26,014 nucleotides of DNA from Gammaproteobacteria bacterium (lineage in GTDB: Bacteria; Pseudomonadota; Gammaproteobacteria; Steroidobacterales; Steroidobacteraceae), in the NCBI GenBank assembly GCA_030830595.1, contig JAURMS010000203.1, positions 1 to 26,014 on the forward strand, in the 5' to 3' direction. The position numbers were made by a program, and so were the translations under genes. Within the stretch, counting starts at the first letter, position 1; every line of letters begins with the position of its first letter. Of the stretch, positions 1-7,569 are shown piece after piece. The notes under the pieces are model-generated. The model had not been told where the DNA came from and did not search any database. It saw only the letters and a program-made list of their open reading frames with translations.

Positions 1-124
1 CCGCAACGGACCCGGCCGCAGCCCCGGGCAACAGCAGATCCGCCCCCGCACCGCCCAGCTTCAGCGGCAGGTCTGCCGCGTCGAAGTCACGGACTCCCAG
101 CGGCTCGATGACCCTGAGCGACAT
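1..124 (-). CDS. Partial gene downstream of the kinase, first 41 codons, product unknown
   Basis: An ATG at 124 on the minus strand overlaps the kinase stop codon by one base (TAATG), so the two genes are translationally coupled. The frame stays open to the window edge. The visible N-terminus starts MSLRVIEPLGVRDFDAADLP and continues with a Gly/Ala/Leu-rich stretch. There is no signal peptide, so the protein is probably cytoplasmic at this end. Short beta-rich starts with alternating hydrophobic residues and a 'LGG.GADLLLPG' pattern resemble the opening strands of FHA (phosphothreonine-binding) domains, which would suit the partner of a Ser/Thr kinase. Too little is visible to claim this, and the rest of the gene lies outside the window. 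Confidence 0.6.
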   Translation of the reverse strand, partial: MSLRVIEPLGVRDFDAADLPLKLGGAGADLLLPGAAAGSVA

Positions 125-2403
125 TAGATCGGCTCCTCGCAACGCACCACCAGCGCGGACATCCCCTCGCCCGGCCGCACGTCCAGCTGGACACGCACGT
201 CACGATAGCCGGGACGGGTCCCCACTACCGCATAACGCCCCGGCACGACCTCGACTTCACGGGACTGGAACGCGCCGAGCCGACCGACTCGATAGACCAC
301 CACCTCTGTCAGCCCATCGGACTGCAAGGTCACCCTGACCGGGCGCTCCGCCGCATCGAGCTGCCGTGCCAACTCCGAGGCCAGAACCGCGAGCTTCTGG
401 CGGGGCTCCGAGGCCTTGCCCGCCTCAGCAAGCAACTTGGCCGCTTCGCTGCGCCCCGCTGGCGTCCACAGCCGCTCCGGGTCTCCAAGCAGGGCATCGA
501 ACCTGCCGGCCAGCGCCGCCCTCGCGCCGCTGCGGCGTATGCCTGCTGCAGCGGCCTCCAGGGAGGGCTGCAAGGCGGCAGCCTGCTGCCAACTGCCCCG
601 GGCCTCGACCCAGCTTTCCTCACGTTCGGCGTTTTCCGCAGCGCGCACCGCTGTCTGCAACTGTCGATCCAGCTCGAGCCCAGCCAACTGCTGCAGCGCC
701 GTCGCCGGCGCCTCGGCGCCAGGTCGCAGGCTGGCCGCACGCTCGAGTTGCTCGCGCGCCGCCTCGAGCCGACCGTCGGCCAGCGCTTCGAGGCCGGCAG
801 CCATGGCCGCGGCGAAGCGGTCGCCCGATTCACGGTCATTGATGCGGCGGATCGCTGCCGCGGCACCCGGCACCTCGGCGTCCAGGCTCAGGGCTTGCCG
901 ATAGGCGGCCAGCGCAGCGGGATACCGCCCGGCAGATTCCTCACGGGCCGCTCGATCCAGCTGGGCAAGGACCTCGTCCAGGGTAGCCACCCGCGCCAGC
1001 CCACGTTTCACCGCCGGATCCTCGGGTTCAATGGCCGCCGCCAGATCGAAGGCCCGCGAGGCGGCCACAGCATCGCCCCTGGACAGGGCGTTCGCGCCTT
1101 CGGCGAGGGCCGCCGCCAGGGCCTCCTCGCGGCCGGCCTCCACCGCCTCAAGCGCTTGCGCGGCCGCCGTCCACCCATCCCTGGCCTGCTCGAACTGGCC
1201 CAGATCCAGGGCGGTGACCGCGGCCGCAGCGCGCTCCCTGGCCTCCGCCAGCAGGGCGGCCGCCCAGAGGGCGGAGGGCTGGGCATCCAGGCGAGTCTTG
1301 ATCCCGGCATAGGCGTCCCGGGCCGCCTCCGCGGCCTTGCGTGCCTCGCTGCTGGCAGCCGCTTGCGCTGCACTGCGCCGCGCGGCCTCCGCCTGACTGG
1401 CTGCCTCCGCCGCGGCCTGCGCTGCGGTCTGGCGGGCCCGCTGTTCGGCCCAGTCCGGCAGCCAGTACAGGGCTGCCGTCACGATGGCCACCAGGGACAG
1501 GGAGGCAGCGACCCACCAGCGTGCCGGCCGACCAGGCGTGGGGGCGGCTGCCCGGACCGCCGTGGCGGCGGGCGCAGCGGCAAGCCGGAGGGGCTCGGTC
1601 TGTTCGTCATGTTCACCTGCCGCACGCTCGAGTTCGTGCAGCACGGCAGCGGCATCCACAGGCCTGTCAGCGGGACTTTTAGCCAGCAGGCGCAACGTCA
1701 GTCGCCGCACCCGCTCGGGCGCAGGCTGACGCGGCACCGGTGGTGTCACCGGCTCGTGCAGCACGCGCTCGGGAGTGGGATCGGGATAGAACGGCGGATA
1801 GGCCGTCAGCAACTCATGGAGCAGGGTGCCCAGGGCGTAGAGATCGTCTGCCACCGTGGCTGGCTCGCCACGCAGGCGTTGGGGACTTTGCCTTCCCGGA
1901 GTACCGCCCTCGAGCCTCGCGCCCAGGGGGACACTGAGCTCGAAGTCCGTGAGCCTGACCCCACCTGAGGCGTCGATCAGCACATTGCCCGGCTTCAGGT
2001 CGCCATGGACGCGCCCGGCGGCGTGCACCTGCCCGAGACACCTGACCAGCGCCTCGAAGTGGGCACTCCAGACCCGCCAGGGCCGGCCACGAAACTGGCT
2101 GAGGTCGCCACCGGCCAGGTAGGCCATCGGCATGATGCTCCACCCCTCTGCCTCGATCGGCTCGGCACAGGCCACCGCCAACTCAGGCCCGAGCAGGGTG
2201 GCGACCTCGGCCGCACGAGACTGGCGAGCAGCGATGGCGGGCCCGCCCGGATGTGTCAGGTCGACACACTTCAGGGCGAGAGGCCGAGCCTCGGCTACCG
2301 ATGTAGCCAACCAGACCTGTACCGGTTCGCGGTCGGCGAGCAGCCGTTGCAGGCGGAACCGCCCGCCGAGGTTCCGGCCAATGTCCAGCTCAGGCGTGGC
2401 CAC
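124..2403 (-). CDS. Membrane-anchored Ser/Thr protein kinase-like protein with Ala-rich repeat region
   Basis: This 759-aa protein has a Hanks-type kinase domain at about residues 10-265: a VAIK-like lysine (ALK, K45), a catalytic loop HGDLKPGN (D135, K137, N140), DFE in place of DFG (D153), SPQ in place of APE, and DDLYALG. One hydrophobic segment (about 297-316, WWVAASLSLVAIV) puts the kinase in the cytoplasm and the rest in the periplasm, if topology follows the family norm. Residues 321-690 are very Ala/Glu/Arg-rich with helical, TPR-like repetition. The last 70 residues look like a PEGA-type beta domain (VEVVPGRYAVVGTRPGY). The glycine-rich loop has no glycines (LLADREPVQVWLA), so nucleotide binding is atypical and activity uncertain. 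The start is GTG, 3 bp after a lipoprotein gene, with only a weak GGA-type ribosome site. Confidence 0.88.
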   Translation of the reverse strand: MATPELDIGRNLGGRFRLQRLLADREPVQVWLATSVAEARPLALKCVDLTHPGGPAIAARQSRAAEVATLLGPELAVACAEPIEAEGWSIMPMAYLAGGDLSQFRGRPWRVWSAHFEALVRCLGQVHAAGRVHGDLKPGNVLIDASGGVRLTDFELSVPLGARLEGGTPGRQSPQRLRGEPATVADDLYALGTLLHELLTAYPPFYPDPTPERVLHEPVTPPVPRQPAPERVRRLTLRLLAKSPADRPVDAAAVLHELERAAGEHDEQTEPLRLAAAPAATAVRAAAPTPGRPARWWVAASLSLVAIVTAALYWLPDWAEQRARQTAAQAAAEAASQAEAARRSAAQAAASSEARKAAEAARDAYAGIKTRLDAQPSALWAAALLAEARERAAAAVTALDLGQFEQARDGWTAAAQALEAVEAGREEALAAALAEGANALSRGDAVAASRAFDLAAAIEPEDPAVKRGLARVATLDEVLAQLDRAAREESAGRYPAALAAYRQALSLDAEVPGAAAAIRRINDRESGDRFAAAMAAGLEALADGRLEAAREQLERAASLRPGAEAPATALQQLAGLELDRQLQTAVRAAENAEREESWVEARGSWQQAAALQPSLEAAAAGIRRSGARAALAGRFDALLGDPERLWTPAGRSEAAKLLAEAGKASEPRQKLAVLASELARQLDAAERPVRVTLQSDGLTEVVVYRVGRLGAFQSREVEVVPGRYAVVGTRPGYRDVRVQLDVRPGEGMSALVVRCEEPI

Positions 2404-2406
2404 GGT

Positions 2407-3657
2407 TCATCCGGGGCCGGGGGCGGCAGTGGGCTCCGCCGGGGGCAGGCCGACTTCCTCCCGGTACAGCTCCTGCAGCAGCTTGCGCCACTCGGCGTAT
2501 TGCTCGTCGGCAGTGCCCGTGAGCCGCAGCGTGCGGCCCTCCACTTCCACGACCAGGGGTGCTGCCTCGGACTCGAAGGAATCGGACAATTCCTTCAGCG
2601 CGTCGGTATGCATCTTGGCCTCCTCGCGCTTCTTGATGCCGCTCATCACGGCCATCACGCCGCCTGCAGCAGCCCCATAGCGAGCAGCATCCACCGCCCG
2701 GGCGCAGGTGCTGTTGCCACAGTTGTCGGGCACCAGGATGGAGGCAGCCACGGCAATGGCGCCCATAGCGATGCGGTTGCGCGCCTGTGCCTTCAGCTTT
2801 TCCTCCGACTGGATCTCGTCGTAGGTGTAGCGACGCCAGTTGGAATACGGCTCGTCCATGCGCTCGGAGAACGAGGCATAGCTATCGCTCACGGCATCGA
2901 CCAGGTTGGCATCGCGCTCGCGGATGCGCTCGACCCGCTGCAGCATGGGGTCATCTGCGGCAGGCAGGCGGGCAACGCGGTAGCGCCCGCTTTTCTTGTC
3001 TTGGGCGAGATACGCGCCAAAGGCCTCGGGCGCAAACTCCCCCGCGAAACGCAGGTCGGCCACGCGCTGCACCTCCAGCGTCTGTGCAGCATCGAGCGCC
3101 TGTCGAGCACCGAGCAGGTCGTTGGCGATGTTCACGTACACGTTCTGGAACGGATCGCGTCCGAGGTTGCCACCTTCCCGATAGGAGCGCGTATCAGCCA
3201 TGCCTTCGTAGGACTTCTCCAGCCAGACCCGACCGGTGGCGTCGATCGCGCGGATCGCCAGTCGCAGTTGGGCCCCATCTGAAGACTCGATGCGCCCGTC
3301 CACGCTGAGGTCCGTGGCATCCACCAGCGTGGGCACCACCCGCACCACGCCCCACTGGCCGGTCCCTGCCAGGGTCTCGCGCAGGCGAGCTGCCATGTAT
3401 CGCGCCTCGGCCCGGCGAATGTCCGGGTACACCCGCAGTTCGTCGGCTTTTTCCGGATCCTCCAGTGCAGCCTCGGGAATGCCGGGATCGAAGACCCGGA
3501 TGCCGACGTCCAGCAGCTGGTCCTCGTCAATCTCGGCGCTGGCCTGTACGGCCTGGAGCTGCGGCAGCGGGCGGGTTTCCTTGACCACGCAGCCTGAGAG
3601 CACGGCAGTGGCCAACAATCCAAGGCTGATCCTGAGAGGCATCCTGTTCATGTTCAT
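2407..3657 (-). CDS. Predicted lipoprotein of the kinase operon, function unknown
   Basis: This 416-aa protein begins with a basic N-terminus, a hydrophobic stretch and the lipobox LSGC (Cys23), so it is a likely lipoprotein of the cell envelope. The mature part is mixed alpha/beta at residues 40-200 (a 'DVGIRVFDPGIP' block, then 'VTLVD..DLSVDGRI..SDG..LRLAIRAIDATGRVW'), which recalls proteins that build an outer-membrane or periplasmic scaffold. A moderately hydrophobic Ala-rich segment near residues 290-345 is followed by a Pro-rich C-terminus. The gene starts 9 bp after a second lipoprotein gene and ends 3 bp before the kinase start, so co-transcription is very likely. ATG codons 1, 3 and 6 are all possible starts; the first is used because it gives the longest basic n-region. 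I do not recognise a named family. Confidence 0.8.
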   Translation of the reverse strand: MNMNRMPLRISLGLLATAVLSGCVVKETRPLPQLQAVQASAEIDEDQLLDVGIRVFDPGIPEAALEDPEKADELRVYPDIRRAEARYMAARLRETLAGTGQWGVVRVVPTLVDATDLSVDGRIESSDGAQLRLAIRAIDATGRVWLEKSYEGMADTRSYREGGNLGRDPFQNVYVNIANDLLGARQALDAAQTLEVQRVADLRFAGEFAPEAFGAYLAQDKKSGRYRVARLPAADDPMLQRVERIRERDANLVDAVSDSYASFSERMDEPYSNWRRYTYDEIQSEEKLKAQARNRIAMGAIAVAASILVPDNCGNSTCARAVDAARYGAAAGGVMAVMSGIKKREEAKMHTDALKELSDSFESEAAPLVVEVEGRTLRLTGTADEQYAEWRKLLQELYREEVGLPPAEPTAAPGPG

Positions 3658-3666
3658 ATCCGTCTG

Positions 3667-4713
3667 CTACTGACCTTTCTTGTACCGCCGGTATTCTTCC
3701 CACAAGGCCGCCCTGAGTTCGGGATCGGTCTCTGCCATGGCGGCTTCCCTGATCTGGCGAGCCACCACGTCGTCATCGCTGCCGTCAGGAATATCGGCGG
3801 GGATTTCCCGGGGTCCGGAACCGGTGCTGCCGCCCACGCCAGCGCCGCCGCCCTGCGAGCCCCCTTCCTCTTCGTCTTCCCCTTCGCCGCCAGCGCCGAC
3901 CGACTCCATGCCGGGCCGCCGCCCGCCGCCGGCGCCCTCGCCCGCGGGATCCACCTGTTCCTCGCCGCCGAGGGGATCACCGATCCCGCCGCCCGAGCCA
4001 GCGGCCCCTTGCTGGGCTCGTTCCCTCGCGATCTGTTCCTGGGCCGTCCTGACGGCGGTGTCGAAAGCGCCGAAAGTATCCTCGAGCCGACGGTCGATCT
4101 CGGCGCGCCGATCGCCCGTGGTCGCGGCCTCGGGGCCAGCGCCTGCGCCCCCGCCCTCCGGGGCAAAGGGGTCGTCCCCCGAACCATAGGCAGGCTCCTT
4201 GGCATAGGGGTTCTCCTCGCCGGGCGCCCCTCCGCCGCCGCCGGCCTCGCCGTCCTGCCCAGCGGCTGCGTCCTCCTGCCCCGCGGGCATACCGCCAGCG
4301 GCATCCCCTCCTTCCCCCTCGGCGCCTGCGGTGGCCTCGGCCCCGGGCTGGCCGCCCGCATCGCCAGATTCTTCACTTGAGGGCGCGGCCTCGGAACCCT
4401 CCGGCCCCTGACCGGCGGCCTCGGCACCTTGCGCGTCACCCCCCGGCTGGCCAGGCGTACCCGGGGTTGCCGGCTGGGGCCAACCGGTCTGGCCGGCGGA
4501 GCCCGGCGGCTGGCTGCTGGGGCTGGGCAGGGACGGGGGGCTGCCCGCGGAACCCGATGAGCCCGAACTGCCGGAACTGGGTGAACTGGGCGAACTAGAG
4601 GGGGGCACGGGCATGCCCGGCGCGCTCGGGGTGGAGACCGTGGTCTGGCTCAGGCACCCGCCCAGCAGGACAGCCGTGCAGGCCAGGGAAATCAGACGTC
4701 CGCAGGAGCCCAT
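3667..4713 (-). CDS. Ser/Gly/Pro-rich lipoprotein, function unknown
   Basis: This 348-aa protein has a short n-region, a hydrophobic stretch and a lipobox LLGGC (Cys20). Almost all of residues 25-300 is low complexity: Ser/Pro runs first, then long Gly/Ala/Glu/Gln/Pro-rich acidic stretches, as expected for an extended, disordered envelope linker. Only short islands look ordered: about residues 175-215 (RRAEIDRRLEDTFGAFDTAV) and the last 45 residues, which end in helical ELRAALWEEYRRYKKGQ. A good ribosome site (AGGAAGGAT) sits just upstream of the ATG. Long antisense ORFs across the gene are a by-product of its GC-rich repetitive codons. The position between two other lipoprotein genes and upstream of the kinase suggests a shared envelope complex; that is inference. 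Confidence 0.78.
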   Translation of the reverse strand: MGSCGRLISLACTAVLLGGCLSQTTVSTPSAPGMPVPPSSSPSSPSSGSSGSSGSAGSPPSLPSPSSQPPGSAGQTGWPQPATPGTPGQPGGDAQGAEAAGQGPEGSEAAPSSEESGDAGGQPGAEATAGAEGEGGDAAGGMPAGQEDAAAGQDGEAGGGGGAPGEENPYAKEPAYGSGDDPFAPEGGGAGAGPEAATTGDRRAEIDRRLEDTFGAFDTAVRTAQEQIARERAQQGAAGSGGGIGDPLGGEEQVDPAGEGAGGGRRPGMESVGAGGEGEDEEEGGSQGGGAGVGGSTGSGPREIPADIPDGSDDDVVARQIREAAMAETDPELRAALWEEYRRYKKGQ

Positions 4714-4764
4714 ATCCTTCCTCTCCGGTCCGGAAACCCGGTAGTAGACACCATCTTGTCAGAC

Positions 4765-4780
4765 GCCCGGGAGCCCGGGC
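4765..4780 (-). terminator. GC-rich hairpin after the 235-aa lipoprotein gene
   Basis: The sequence GCCCGGG-AG-CCCGGGC is a perfect inverted repeat starting 8 bases beyond the lipoprotein stop codon on the minus strand. No T-run follows, so it is not a classical intrinsic terminator. It could slow RNA decay or partly separate the lipoprotein gene from the downstream kinase-operon genes. Confidence 0.35.
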
Positions 4781-4787
4781 GGTTCCG

Positions 4788-5495
4788 TCAGCTGCCGGGA
4801 GTCCGGACGCTGGGGTCGGTCCCGGCCAGGAAGGCCCCGAGTTGCTCGGCCAGCCGATCGCAGGCCGCCGCCTGAACCCGCGCGATAAAGGGCAGCGGCA
4901 CGATCGCCCCGACGAGCGCAGAAGTGCCCGTGACGTTGGCCGACACCGAACCGGCCGTGCGGGCCTGCTTCAGGTCCCAGACCGTAGCGTCGTAGTCCGA
5001 TTCCTTCTCCCACCAACCGAAGCCCAGGCAGCCCCCGCCGCCCGGCCCGATGGCACAACTGATGCTGCCGCCGCTGTCCGTCTGGCGGGTCACGCCATCC
5101 ACCCAGACGATGTAACGAACGCCGCTGCCCTCGATGCGTTGACGCACCAGGGGCTTGGCCAGCAACTGGGCCATGCCCTCAGCCCGCTGGGGGGAGGTAG
5201 AGGGCTCGAACCAAGGGAACATGGCGTCCTGGAAGGCATTGTTTTCCCGCACCAGGATTCCGGACCGGCTGGAAACCTTGCCGGCGACGCAGTCCATGAA
5301 CTCATCCTCGGCCACCGGCCCGTCGACCTGCGGCTTGGCCAGCAGGACCACGGCCTCGCCCGAGGCAATGGCAGTGTCCATGGAGCGGCTTTCCTCAAGG
5401 CGGGCCGTCATGCACCCGGTCATGGTCACGACCGGGACGACGAGCAGGCTCAGCAGTTTTCGGGAGAAAGCTCGATAGGTGACGACACTTGTCAT
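4788..5495 (-). CDS. Predicted lipoprotein, first gene of the kinase/lipoprotein operon
   Basis: The 235-aa form starting at ATG 5495 is preferred. It has a GAGGG ribosome site upstream and begins with a proper lipoprotein signal (SRKLLSLLVVPVVTMTGC, Cys28). The open frame extends 56 codons further upstream, but that part has no signal-like order and would overlap the divergent sulfatase gene. The mature protein has a predicted alpha/beta fold with motifs VRYIVWVDGVTR, a Gly/Cys loop (SCAIGPGGGGCLGFGWW), a 'YDATVWDLKQ' strand and a C-terminal 'GTSALVGAIVPLPFIARVQAAACDRLAEQL'. This layout (strands carrying WDLK, then GTS and an aromatic P-F-I-A-R block) recurs in proteobacterial lipoproteins of unknown function. 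A 74-bp gap with a hairpin separates it from the next gene. Confidence 0.78.
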   Translation of the reverse strand: MTSVVTYRAFSRKLLSLLVVPVVTMTGCMTARLEESRSMDTAIASGEAVVLLAKPQVDGPVAEDEFMDCVAGKVSSRSGILVRENNAFQDAMFPWFEPSTSPQRAEGMAQLLAKPLVRQRIEGSGVRYIVWVDGVTRQTDSGGSISCAIGPGGGGCLGFGWWEKESDYDATVWDLKQARTAGSVSANVTGTSALVGAIVPLPFIARVQAAACDRLAEQLGAFLAGTDPSVRTPGS

Positions 5496-5565
5496 AATTC
5501 CCTCATGTTTTCTGCTGCAGGCTCCCCCGGGCGCAGAGCAATATTCCCAAGCCTTAGAATACGCC
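5496..5565. promoter_or_regulatory. Short divergent intergenic region, lipoprotein operon / sulfatase
   Basis: These 70 bp lie between two start codons pointing away from each other, so both promoters must sit here or inside the neighbouring reading frames. The A/T-rich patch around 5541-5563 (aatattc, tagaat) is the only low-GC part. I could not find a convincing pair of -35 and -10 boxes on either strand. Confidence 0.35.
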
Positions 5566-7569
5566 ATGCTCGGTGGTTTGCCAGTCGCATTGAGGATCGG
5601 CGCTTCGTTGGTACTGACGCTTTGCGTCGCATCCAACTCCATGGGCGACCAAACTCGTCCCAATATCGTACTTGTCGTAGCCGACGACCTCGGCTACGGG
5701 GACCTGAGCAGCTTTCATCCCGCTAGCATCCAGACACCGAATATCGACTCGCTGGCCGCCCAAGGCACCCGCTTCACGAGTTTTTATGCGACTCCCGTAT
5801 GCACCCCATTCCGGGCAGGCCTGCTTACGGGTTCGCATGCCATCCGCATCGGCTTGAATGGCGCACTGTTTCCCGGACAGGCGACGGGGCTGGCGGAGGC
5901 CGAGGAGACCCTGCCAGAGCTTCTCAATGAGGCGGGTTACAGGACCATGCTTGCGGGCAAGTGGCACCTGGGCGATGCCCCGCAGCACCATCCAGGGCGT
6001 CATGGCTTCGAGCGCTTTTTCGGGATTCCCTACTCGCACGACATGTGGCCATTTCACCCGCAGATGTGCCGCGCTTCCAGACAAGAGCCGGCCAGATTGA
6101 GGGAAGCCAGGAATCGGGCCATCACCTCTGGCGCGCGACTGGGCCCCTCCTGCTACTCCAAAGAACAATTGCCGGACCTACCCCTCTATCGAGACCTGGA
6201 CATACTCGAGTTCAATCCAGATCCCGCTTTGCTCACCCGCCGTTTCCTTGACGCAGGACTGGCATTCATCGCCGAGCCGGACCCGCGACCCTTTTTCCTG
6301 ATGATCGCGTTGACGGCGCCACATGTGCCTCTCGCACCATCGCCCGCATTCGCGGGCCGATCCGGCGCCGGACGCTACGCCGACACCCTGCTCGAAACCG
6401 ATGCCGCAGTAGGTGAACTGGTCAGAACCCTCGAGGCTCGCGGTCTGGAGCGCAATACCGTGGTGGCGTTCACTTCTGACAACGGCCCATGGCTGGACTA
6501 CGGTGGTGACGGCGGTAGTCCAGGACCGTTCTCTGGCGGCAAGGGCAGCGTGCTTGAGGGTGGTATCAGGGTGCCGCTCATCGTGCGCTGGGCAGGCGGA
6601 CGAAGAGCCCCGAGCCGGATCAATGTTCCACTGACCCACCTGGACCTGATGCCAACCCTGCTGGAACTCGCTGGAACGCGTCCGCCTCGTCAGGCCCCGG
6701 ACGGCCTCAGCGTGGCAGGCCGTTCCATCGCAGAGTTGCGGGCCGTCGCCGATGCACGCCCGCTGCTCTTTTTCAGGTCAGGAGGTGAGCCGGGCGACGT
6801 GACCGGTCGGTTGGGCGCCATCCGGCAAGGCCGTTGGAAATTACACCTTCGGGCACAGCTAGGCACGTTGGTTCCGACCGGGTTATACGACCTTGACTCC
6901 GATCCGGCAGAGGCGAAGGACTTGAAGTTCATGGAGTGGGCTGTCACCGCGCGGTTGCTGGCTCTGGCCCGGTCAGAGCGGGATCGCCTGTCGGCGGGGC
7001 TGCGGCTGCCGGCCCCATCGAGGCCAGGGTCGGGCCACCTTCAGGTCCAAATGCGCCCGGATGATGTCTCCCGGCTGGTGATTGACAACATGGGTGCTGC
7101 AGCGTGGGCGGTCTGGGACGTCTCGGGACAGGTGGCGGGCTACGGAAGCGACCCAGCGCCACGTCTGGCCATGCGGGTACTCGGAGATACAGCGCAAATT
7201 GCCAAGGAGCCACGGATCGTCACCCCGCGCTACGGCGGGGATGCCAGACCCGTGAGGGGCTGGAGTACGAGCGCCGAGGGATCGGGATTCGAGATCTCGG
7301 TCGATGCCGGGAAGGCCAACGGCATCCTGCACCTGTGGATCGGTGGCGAGATGGGCACCGGAAGGCTGGAGGCCAGGCTCTCCGACGGATCGGCGCCGCT
7401 GTACTCCACCGTCATCGGTGATTCGAGAGGCGAGTACGGGCGCTGGGTGGTCATACACTTCAGGACGGGATCTAAGGATGGCGCGGAACTATCAGTGCGA
7501 TGGAGACGCGAAGACGGAGGACCCGTAAACCTCCGAGCCGCAGCGTTGATGAGAGCCGGGCGACCTTGA
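5566..7569 (+). CDS. Exported Cys-type sulfatase (arylsulfatase family) with extra C-terminal domain
   Basis: This 667-aa protein would hydrolyse sulfate esters in the periplasm or outside the cell. From the ATG at 5566 it begins with a signal peptide (hydrophobic core IGASLVLTLCVAS), then NIVLVVADDLGYGD with metal ligands D40 and D41. The sulfatase signature is CTPFRAGLLTG, where Cys79 is the residue converted to formylglycine in this family; Phe replaces the usual Ser at the fourth position. GKWHLGD (K132, H134), H158, APH (H253), SDNGPW (D305, N306) and GGKG (K326) supply the other conserved catalytic and metal-binding residues. After the sulfatase fold (to about residue 480) a region of some 170 residues looks like a beta-sandwich ending in 'AELSVRWRREDGGPVNLRAAAL'. 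The longer frame from a GTG at 5479 is rejected because it overlaps the divergent lipoprotein gene and buries the signal peptide. The stop overlaps the sulfotransferase start (TGATG). Confidence 0.93.
   Translation: MLGGLPVALRIGASLVLTLCVASNSMGDQTRPNIVLVVADDLGYGDLSSFHPASIQTPNIDSLAAQGTRFTSFYATPVCTPFRAGLLTGSHAIRIGLNGALFPGQATGLAEAEETLPELLNEAGYRTMLAGKWHLGDAPQHHPGRHGFERFFGIPYSHDMWPFHPQMCRASRQEPARLREARNRAITSGARLGPSCYSKEQLPDLPLYRDLDILEFNPDPALLTRRFLDAGLAFIAEPDPRPFFLMIALTAPHVPLAPSPAFAGRSGAGRYADTLLETDAAVGELVRTLEARGLERNTVVAFTSDNGPWLDYGGDGGSPGPFSGGKGSVLEGGIRVPLIVRWAGGRRAPSRINVPLTHLDLMPTLLELAGTRPPRQAPDGLSVAGRSIAELRAVADARPLLFFRSGGEPGDVTGRLGAIRQGRWKLHLRAQLGTLVPTGLYDLDSDPAEAKDLKFMEWAVTARLLALARSERDRLSAGLRLPAPSRPGSGHLQVQMRPDDVSRLVIDNMGAAAWAVWDVSGQVAGYGSDPAPRLAMRVLGDTAQIAKEPRIVTPRYGGDARPVRGWSTSAEGSGFEISVDAGKANGILHLWIGGEMGTGRLEARLSDGSAPLYSTVIGDSRGEYGRWVVIHFRTGSKDGAELSVRWRREDGGPVNLRAAALMRAGRP

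Noticed and set aside
748..1968. Open frame of 406 codons on the plus strand
   Set aside because: It lies entirely antisense to the kinase gene. It is Arg/Gly/Pro-rich with no motif; such frames arise from high-GC codon structure.
2005..3282. Open frame of 425 codons on the plus strand
   Set aside because: Antisense to the kinase N-terminus and the lipoprotein gene, which have clear motifs and signal sequence. It has no domain features.
3654..4439. 261-codon minus-strand frame inside the Ser/Gly/Pro-rich lipoprotein gene
   Set aside because: Arg/Pro-rich second frame of a repetitive GC-rich gene; the lipoprotein frame has the lipobox and ribosome site.
4842..5726. 294-codon plus-strand frame opposite the 235-aa lipoprotein
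   Set aside because: It runs across the divergent promoter region and is antisense to a gene with a clear lipobox. The sulfatase frame is the plausible plus-strand gene here.
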